64,000 bases of DNA, taken from assembly GCA_030435675.1 (NCBI GenBank), contig CM059621.1, positions 17,360,001-17,424,000 on the forward strand, read 5' to 3'. Position numbers and translations under genes: made by a program. The DNA comes from Steinernema hermaphroditum. Its lineage: Eukaryota; Nematoda; Chromadorea; Rhabditida; Steinernematidae. Each line of letters opens with the position of its first letter. Position 1 is the stretch's first letter. Shown here in pieces: positions 56,701 to 64,000 of the stretch. Under the pieces are notes generated by a model. It searched no databases and was not told the DNA's origin. It saw only the letters and a list, made by a program, of their open reading frames with translations.

Positions 56701-58681
56701 CGCCCAAAGAATTCGTTATGTTAGGGAGATCTCAGTGTGGGTGGCTCATCTCACGTGCCACATCATTCTTGGGAATCCTAGAGAAAGAAAGGATGAGCAA
56801 TAGGGAGAATTATCAACGTCACATCGTCGTGATAAATTTAAAAGGAAATATGATGTATACAAGGCAGATTCGAATAATGTGTTTTGAGTGGATATGGTTC
56901 TGGCAAGTGATCATTGAGTGGATTCTAGAGAAATCAACGAAGAAGAAGGAATGAGTAATCGTCATTTTCCTATGCATTTTTTATTTGTCCATGTCTAAAG
57001 AAATATCTTTCACTCCGAACGTTCCTAGACATACATATTCTCATACACTTTTCATCATAGGAAAGAATCGTGGGGAACTTTCCATGCTTCTAAAACTCGT
57101 TTTCGAAAAAAACAATGTTTCCTTGAAGTAAATATTTGTGCAAACATCATTGTAAATATTCTAAATGTGAACATAGAAACAGCGTTTAAAAATGCTCCGA
57201 TGTCCACTAAAGAGTTGATTTTTCATCCTTAAGATAGTGATGCCGATCGAGTCCGAAATGATTCGCTTTCGGACTCGTCGGCATCAGGGTTGTGCGAGAC
57301 GAGACTTTTCAACTTAGGGACTCGAGACTTGGACAGCCCTGGTCGGCATCTCTGATTTTGGGCGAGAAGCATGATTAAGAAGGAAGTTCCTGTATCATTT
57401 TTGTTAGCTATGACGCACTTCTTTCAAGAATTTCCGATAGCTCTGTTCCAGAAATAGAGAGCAATTCAATGTCTGAAAAGTGCAGAGAAAAAGCGTGGGA
57501 ACGCAAATGTTTAGAGGAAGTTTTACGGAACTGTCCAGCTAGCTTGCAAGCAAGAGATGAATCACTAGATGAACTTTTTTTACTGAAAATTGTATGCTTA
57601 CATTGCTATCTTATAAATGATTTGAAGAAGGACGTGCCATCTTGATCAGAAGATTGATAATTAGATGATTGGGACGGGTTTGCGGGTAATAATGATCGCT
57701 TAAATAAATTACCTAACCGGCGCCACATGCAGAAAAACGCCTGTTCGTCTCAACCGAAACGTATCGACTTGCTATGTTTTTGTTTGTACGAGATGGAACG
57801 AATTGCGATAACTTTCTTGTAGTTATTTTCTGGATCAATTGAATTGAATTATCGCTGTGTAGGAAATCGATTCAAAAACGTCCGAAATTCGTGTCCAAGT
57901 CCAGACTCCCCGAAATCCCTGATTTCGTGCGAGAAGTAAGAGGGAAGTTCCTCTGTCATTTTTCTGAGCACTTTTTTTCAAGAATTCCCGATAACTCTGT
58001 GCCAGAAATAGAGAGCAATTAGGAGGTCAGGTCCGGTGGTCTACGACCGCCTTCACAGTCCACAGTCCACTGGAGGAGCTATGCAACATGAATCGCGGGT
58101 GGAATGAGGCATGGACCGGGCATAAGATAAGGCTTTGAATGTAGCAAGGATCCGAGAAAAGATGAAGAATTTGGCTGAACTAATGAATCGCTTTCATTAG
58201 GGTGTTGCGAACAGATTCGTTCAAACTTATTGAATACGAAACATGACTTCTAATTCTGGATTCTGGACTGTGAAGGTGGCCGTAGGCCGCCGGACCTACT
58301 TCAAAGCATTCAAACCAAAGACTCTTCTCAATAAGATATCTTTTTGAACAACTGCTAATTGGAAGAACTGTCTATGGTCCTTCTCTTTCACACAATCCAG
58401 GAGAATCTCCGGAAGACACATAGACTTACCGACAGATAGATACTGAAAGGCATGACGAAGGTGCCGACGAGAAGATCGGCCATGGCCAAGCTGACCAAAA
58501 GGTAGTTGGTGGGCGTCTGGAGGCTCCGCGTGGTCCACACGGCCGTGACGACGAGGCAGTTTCCGACGATGCAGGCGATGGGCACCACGGCCAGGATCAG
58601 GTAGTACCACTCGAGTCGGAGATTCGCGTCCACCTCATCCAGAAGGCGACTCACGTTCTGGCTGACCTCAAAGTCGGTCAT
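50715..58681 (-). CDS. Biogenic-amine-type GPCR with atypical DRY and NPxxY motifs
   Basis: Eleven exons, 5' to 3': 58681-58430, 55876-55764, 55723-55611, 53504-53241, 53198-52959, 52863-52688, 52637-52391, 52349-52180, 51889-51717, 51665-51555, 50937-50715; 2082 nt, 693 residues. Seven TM segments are visible: TM1 [20 protein letters not shown]2 [18 protein letters not shown]3 with the amine-binding Asp ([13 protein letters not shown]104), TM4 [19 protein letters not shown]5 [19 protein letters not shown]6 [18 protein letters not shown]7 [17 protein letters not shown]. The third intracellular loop is about 230 residues, as in D2-like and tyramine/octopamine receptors. The TM3 end reads DRL (121-123) rather than DRY and TM7 reads NFFIY (516-520) rather than NPxxY. 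The overall pattern suggests a nematode dopamine-like receptor; ligand and G protein are not assignable. Intron 1 is 2.5 kb and intron 3 is 2.1 kb with a tRNA-Tyr inside. Exon 5 to 6 joining is the least certain. Confidence 0.82.
55146..55230 (-). tRNA. tRNA-Tyr (GTA) with 12-nt intron, intronic
   Basis: 85 nt, same as the other Tyr genes, inside intron 3 of the GPCR gene and on the same strand as the host. No partner tRNA-Lys is nearby, so this is a solo copy. Confidence 0.95.
56325..56392 (-). pseudogene. Degenerate tRNA, Thr-like (TGT)
   Basis: On the minus strand a D-arm-like segment, an anticodon stem-loop CGACTTGTAATCG (anticodon TGT) and a T-arm GTTCGGTTCCC can be seen, but the acceptor stem does not pair. 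Likely a tRNA relic or another tRNA-like repeat, in GPCR intron 1. Confidence 0.4.
58022..58303. repeat. MITE-like element, about 280 bp, inverted ends
   Basis: The ends AGGTCCGGTGGTCTACGACC (from about 58026) and, inverted, the segment ending at about 58300 match over about 38 bp with a few mismatches, including GCCTTCACAGTCCA. The interior has no coding potential. It is in intron 1 of the GPCR gene, 127 bp from exon 1. Confidence 0.65.
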
Positions 58682-61600
58682 CTCCGTTCCTTTCCGGGGA
58701 AGCTTTCTCTATTTCAGGCGGACGGACATGGGCAGCACGCGCACCTCTGAAACTCTGGCTCGGGCTGGGAGTGGCGCGAAGAAGGGAAAGTGCACACACG
58801 GCGCACGGATTCTCGTGATTAAAATGTAATATTCCGAAAGCTGCTACGCGATTTCCCACCCCCTGAGCTATTTCCTCCCGATTTGAGGCTCAATTCTGTT
58901 CAATTATTCAACGTAGCTCGCACGCCATGAATTGCGCGCGCTCCTTTCAACGACCATGCCGCATGGCTAGGGCTATAGCTTCCCACTTTTTGGCCATTTT
59001 TGGGACGGTGGGGGAGTGAGGGTGTCACCGAGGAGCGCTCGGAAGATGGTCGATTGAGGAAGTGGATGTATCAATCTGTTCGCAAACAATGAAATGAGTG
59101 AAATATTCATTTGTTTTCTCGTTCTTATGGGAATCTTTTCCGATATGAATAAGAGTCGAGTATCTTCCCCATATAAGCCGAAAACAAGCGGGGCGGTAAG
59201 GAGGAAACCAAGGATCTCATTCGGTCGGCGTCATCCCGTGTGAATGTGCACAATACTAGGAAGAGACTGAAATTTCACTTTTTGTTTGAAGTCCCTGTTG
59301 AGAAAAGAGTCCAAAGATGATACTGAAAGAGATAGACATCAGGTGATCTTGTTTTTAGGTGATCTTTGTATGCATCAAAACTCAAAAAGGTTCTTGAATG
59401 ACAGCCGAATTTTGAAATAACGGTTTCGCTTTCACCTCTCCGTTTGGATTGAATACTACTGATAAATACCACTGGGAAAGTTCTTCAGGCTCCTCTGGTA
59501 TAGCTCGCACCCAGCCCATTACAGCCGCCTCTGACCAATCACGTTCACGATTGCGCCATGGCAGCGAGACGACTGAGGTAGGCAGATAGCGCGATGCACA
59601 ATGACGTCTTCGGTTTAATTACCCAAGTTTGAGGCAAACATTATATCCGCTCTTTCAAGTGAAAGTGGTGAGACAAATTTTGGAACTGCGTCTCTTTGGA
59701 GACGCTCATAGACCTATAACGTCCTCCGATAACTCTCACTGACACCCGCATGGCAAGGGCTAAGCCCATTCTTACGCTTAAATAAGCCCTCTGTCTAAAA
59801 TGACTGTTTTATGCACAGTGTGTCTAAAAAGGGCGTCTAGTAGACAGAAGTTTAGAGAGTCTGCAAAACCACTTTCGAGAATATTCAACATTGAGATCGG
59901 TCGGTTTCTGTTGTTTTAAATTTCCTACCGGTATCAGCATCAGCAGTATCAGCTCTCACTCGTGTCGCGGTGGCGAGCGATCGGTCCCTCCGGTCGCTCT
60001 CTGAGCGTCGGGTTGGTCAGACAGCAAACCCTGTGGCAGTTGTGACTGTTCCGGCTTCCAGAGGGAATTGGGGCACCCGGAAGCCGTAGTCCCACCACCG
60101 CTGACAACAAGATGTCCGACGTCAAGAATCCAGCCACGTGAGAAGTCATCCCGAAGGTCGCCGACGCTCTGAGGACCATCGAAGACGCAACTCCCGGACC
60201 ACGGACCATCAGATGCAAGCTCGGAAGCGTCCGCTGTGCCGCAAACGATATTCCGCTGCCGAAGCTGAAGATTTGCCGATTCCCAGATGCCCCGTGAAGT
60301 GCGCCGTCTACGACCGGTTCCACATCTACGCCGCGCGAGGGATGAAGTGGTCTTCCAGACATCCTCTGTTTGTCTATTTTCGGTGTCGCGCAAGGCATAA
60401 TGCCTTTGATTCGCGAAATAAAGTCGTGAAAGTCATCAGCATCAAACGTCTTCGAAAATGACTTTCTCGACTTCTTTCTAGAACCCCGTTTTGTATGGAA
60501 GACAGACGCCGCAGACAGTAGCACTAATTTTGCCACAGTCTGCCTTATTTGTCTAGGAGGGTCTATTCACCAAAACTCGGGAGGAGGGACATTCTTCACA
60601 CACTTACCAAAAGCTCACTAATTCTAACCTCTGAGAGGTGTGGACGTTGCCTGCATAACGAATACAATTGATGTTTCTGCAACAGGGTAGGAGCGAGCGG
60701 CTCGTCATGACTAACACTACAATTCTTAATGCATTAAAACTTCAGGCTATCCATTTACGTGCGTATGAAAAGTTGAAGCAGAGCACTTGTCATCAAAGTA
60801 ACAGTCTCTGCAGGCCTCATGATAAGGCACTAGGAATCTGCTTTTAGGCGATTCCAAAATGAGCCCTTTCGATAGCTCGATAACAGTGATCAAAGAATAA
60901 CTTTTTCGATGGACTGTTTATGACGGATAAATCAAACGCAGTCGTATCAGAGAGGCGAACATGAGGCTGAGGAACACGGAAGGAACGAATATAAGGATAA
61001 ACGACCTGGACATGAGCAGCTACTGTTTTTCGAACACAATGTAGACGAGTGTTAGTCTATTATTCTTTGGCGTCAGAGTAAAAAATGAACTGAAATATCG
61101 ACAAACAACAAAACAGCTGGCTGTAATGAAAAAAATTGAAGTATAAGTTAGAAACTTGCAGCTGTATCATGTATCAGGGATGCCAATTGAGCCGGAGTCA
61201 GCGTCTATGAGCTGTCTATTTCCCGGTCTTCAATTCACACTTATAAATAAGACGATGTGGGTGGATTGTGCCTACAAATAAAGATTGCTTTTTATTAACG
61301 ACCTTTGGGAGTATTCGTCATGCGCACCCATTTTGCCCTTAGGCAGACCCCAGAAAAGTCCCAATCAAAAAACGCGGAAATGATGAAAAAAGCGAACAGA
61401 AATTTTGGCATTTGGCTTGTGATAGAAATTCGAAAGAAATCAAATCATAGCTCACTAATCCTTTTGAGAAATCTATCTTACAAGAGAACCTTCCGAACTT
61501 TCCTCCTCGGATCGATCTAAGACTCTGATAGGCCTAAAAAATGAACGTCTTCAGAAGGTTCCCTTGTTACCGCGCCGTCAAGGATGGCCAAGAACGATCG

Positions 61601-61748
61601 CTCTCTCAACTCATTTCTGAGAGAGCGACCGAGGGGCCGACCACAAGAAAAAACAGTGCCCAATTACAGTATTCTGTAGATGGTGTTCATGAGTGCTCTT
61701 GAAGCAGTCTTATGTTCACCTTGCCTGCTTGGTTCCGGGTTAAGCCTA
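58682..61748. other. No intact gene; one pseudogene-like stretch
   Basis: 58682-59050 is the 5' flank of the GPCR gene. At about 60115-60330 (+) a frame reads VADALRTIEDATPGPRTIRC and CAANDIPLPKLKICRFPDAP, then meets a stop, looking like a decayed coding exon of unknown family. At about 60918-61013 (-) there is a 31-residue hydrophobic frame (FILIFVPSVFLSLMFASLIRL) of no clear meaning. A GTTCCCTTGTTA word at about 61560 belongs to the CAAGGGAAC repeat family. Confidence 0.3.
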
Positions 61749-62189
61749 CGCCTAGACATTTTAAGCGAGCCTTGAAACTTTGTATAAGGGAACTGGCGGT
61801 CATTTTTTTAAGCTCCAGTCATGTTACTTTTTTGCCTCGAGTTTACGAGTTTATTTCTCGTATCTAAGGCTTACGCCTTGCGAGACGTCATATATATGCA
61901 CAAGAAACACATTGTCACTCCGTAGTCGCCGGTCTTCTTCTGGCTTCGGCACATCAGAGTAGAACACGGCGATCCCATCAGTGTGCGCGGGGATCAGAGA
62001 TGCGAAGAGCTGATTCCGATGACGGTGGAGCACAGTGCATCTGTCTTCAACTCGGGTGGCGGCGCGGACGTCGGAGTTGAAGAGCTTCTTCGGCAGTTTC
62101 GCCTAGATATTTTAAGCGAGCCTTGAAACTTTGTATAAGGGAACTGGCGGTCATTTTTTGAAGCTCCAGTCATGTTAGTTTTTTGCCTC
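61749..62189. repeat. 90-bp direct repeats flanking dispersed gene fragment copy 2
   Basis: Bases 61749-61838 and 62100-62189 are about 95 percent identical direct repeats (start CGCCTAGA, end TTTGCCTC). Between them lies a 261-bp segment (61839-62099) nearly identical to 14533-14795, with the minus-strand frame PAHTDGIAVFYSDVPKPEED. The fragment is thus inserted within, or has duplicated, a local sequence. Confidence 0.8.
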
Positions 62190-62982
62190 ACTGTATGCAA
62201 ATCAGAAAGAATGGTACACCATCGAACAAATGCGACAGTTCTTGTGCATAAACCGTATAGAAGATGAGCTTGTGGACAGGAGAATGTTTATGAAGAAGCA
62301 AACGACGGCACGGTCAATTAAGTGTCATCTGATTGCGTCAAACGAGCATAACACAAAGAGCATTTTTAATTGTTTCCGCCATTTAGTGTGCGATAGTGTT
62401 CTGCACAAGACAGAGATTTCGAAGTGTCAATCTCTGATGTGCCACTCGAGAAAGTTTTCTACACGAAGAAATTTCGAAAAACAACCAACTCCAGTGAGTT
62501 CGCGTGTCTCTTCTCATTTGTAAACGGATGCGCCACTCACTCTAGCGACACTAAGAAAGTTTGTTTTTTGGTCTTTTTCGAGAGTTTGGACTTTGAAGAG
62601 TGACATTCTGTACTTCGTTTCAGCGTACGCTTACGCTTCTAAGAGTGAAACAAAACGTTTTTTTGGATATTGTCTTACTACATAAGGCGCTGACCAGTTT
62701 ATCGTTTCAAGAGGTCATTTCTAGAAGTCGACCAAACTAATATCACAATAACAATGGTTTAAAAACACAGATTAAATAACGGCTATCGATAGATAAATCA
62801 GCGAGTTTATATCAAGAAATATCCATCATCTTACTTTGACGCCGTACTATAATCCGAGCTGTATCCATCGATGAAAGTGAAGTAGATATTAAATAAGTCT
62901 AGATGGCCAAAGGTGTTCCATATAGGCTAAGTGTAAAACGTGGACATGGATGAGTGGTATAAAACATTAATGGAAAGAAAAC
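62190..62982. other. No gene recognised
   Basis: One 97-codon plus frame (62230-62523) lacks any familiar motif. AT-rich intergenic sequence otherwise. Confidence 0.3.
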
Positions 62983-63053
62983 ATGGACAGGACCAACTTC
63001 ATAGAGAGTTTTGATTTTCATTTTTTATATTTTTTTGCCATTTTCATTCATGG

Positions 63054-63248
63054 ATGGCCATGGGCACGGACAGTGATGAAAAAGCAGAAAGTTCGTCCCA
63101 AATCGCAGGTCGAAAACATTCGTCGAAGCACGACAAAATCCAAATATGGTTGCAGAATCGGCGATTGAATCGGAATCCAAAAAATCGAGCAATCAACCCT
63201 ACGCCCTTGTCATGGACGCAACGATTTATGGCACAATATAATTCATAG
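63054..63248 (+). pseudogene. Homeobox recognition-helix exon or relic
   Basis: The frame contains KIQIWLQNRRLNRNPKNR, closely matching homeodomain helix 3 (KIWFQNRRxKxK) with Phe replaced by Leu. Preceding residues (AGRKHSSKHD) do not resemble helices 1 and 2, so either those lie on an upstream exon or this is a remnant. The frame ends at a TAG at 63246-63248 after 33 further residues. Homeodomain identity of the helix is convincing; function is not. Confidence 0.4.
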
Positions 63249-64000
63249 TTTTTCGAGAAACTCCATGGAATTTAATAGGTGGGCGTACCCAAAAAAAAAC
63301 GCGCTTTTACAAATCGATCCGGGGGGAATATGCATGGGCAGACTCAATTGCACTTGGGCGGACGTCCTCTTTGTTGCTAGGACGGGAAATCAAATGTCTC
63401 CATCAAGGGAAAGATCAATTCCAAGAAGGGCGGGTTCATGAAGAAACAAAAGATGATGTGGACAATTAAGTGCCGAACGCGTCTTCCGCGAAAAGAACAC
63501 AGTTAATTGCTTCCGTCACTTTGGTGAACTCAATTGAGATAGATAGCGTTTTGCAGGTGCAGTAGGGCAAAACGCCATGGCTCAGAAGTACAAGGTACAA
63601 CCTGTCATCGACGGCCATTTTCTCCCAATTATACAGGGTAATGTCTATTGTCTACAAGAGTTGCCTGCACAACTGTGTGGCCGAGGGGTAGTCTTGTACG
63701 CCAGTTTACGAGCTCGGGTTCGACCACCACAGAGGACTTTTACTGCAACCAGTCTGTTACAGTAAAGCGGTTTCGCGTTTCAGGAAAGGATATGTGGCCT
63801 TTTTTCTACTCGCTCCTTACAAACGGTCGGCTCCGGCTCCGACTCCGTTCATAAGTCCAGCTGTTTGGATCGGGAGAACACTGAACTGAAATGGTTTAGC
63901 ATTCCTGCATGTACATCATTAAACGCTATTGTTTCCATGTAATTCATATGAACGACGATGTGAGGAAGGCGCGTCACGCTCAAGACCTTTGAGACCATAT
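63249..64000. other. No gene recognised
   Basis: Short frames only. Near 63820-63850 the words GGCTCCGGCTCCGACTCCGTTCA resemble a segment at about 53955, a minor dispersed repeat. Confidence 0.3.

Overview
The window is nuclear DNA from a nematode. The evidence is nematode-restricted gene content (a MLT-10-type moulting-cycle protein, a multi-repeat thymosin-beta of the TTH-1 type, a SUL-1-type heparan sulfate endosulfatase), many GT-AG introns of about 38-60 nt, splice acceptors lying 0-14 nt before several start codons (expected for spliced-leader addition), and tRNA-Tyr genes with a short intron. The species cannot be fixed from sequence alone. Exon models below were built by hand: donors and acceptors were chosen so that phases agree and each coding sum is a multiple of three.

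Layout. 1-2540 is repeat-rich, with nested foldback structures. 3490-6303 (-) is a decayed, intron-containing mobile element with a tyrosine-recombinase-like core. 6300-16160 is gene-poor: a coiled-coil gene fragment, a tRNA-Lys/tRNA-Tyr pair, MITE-like hairpins, and a 243-bp pure GA tract. 16781-18827 (+) encodes histone H4 transcription factor HINFP. 18915-20466 is an inverted duplication carrying tRNA genes. 21063-26651 (+) is a MLT-10-like gene whose 1.9-kb second intron holds a 1.2-kb palindrome and a tRNA pair. 28232-29162 (+) is Iwr1/SLC7A6OS, followed 162 bp later by DNase II (29325-30993, +); the convergent sulfatase sul-1 (35030-30955, -) overlaps the DNase II coding end by 39 bp.

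36339-38024 (-) encodes the most unusual protein here: an N-terminal forkhead-like domain joined to a complete two-repeat TBP-like domain and an acidic tail. Next come a four-TM protein (39492-38685, -) and METTL9 (40839-39615, -), then COA6 (41355-41712, +) and mitochondrial protein-only RNase P (41786-43743, +) only 73 bp apart, then convergent thymosin tth-1 (44969-43844, -) with five actin-binding repeats. 45-48 kb is largely empty. 48371-about 49909 (+) is an unrecognised type I membrane protein. 58681-50715 (-) is an aminergic GPCR with 11 exons whose DRY and NPxxY motifs are both altered. The last 5 kb holds only gene relics and repeats.

The genes are housekeeping or developmental and do not form one pathway. 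COA6/PRORP, METTL9/four-TM and Iwr1/DNase II are same-strand, closely spaced pairs that could be operons. Most of the other structure is tRNA-associated duplication and foldback elements.
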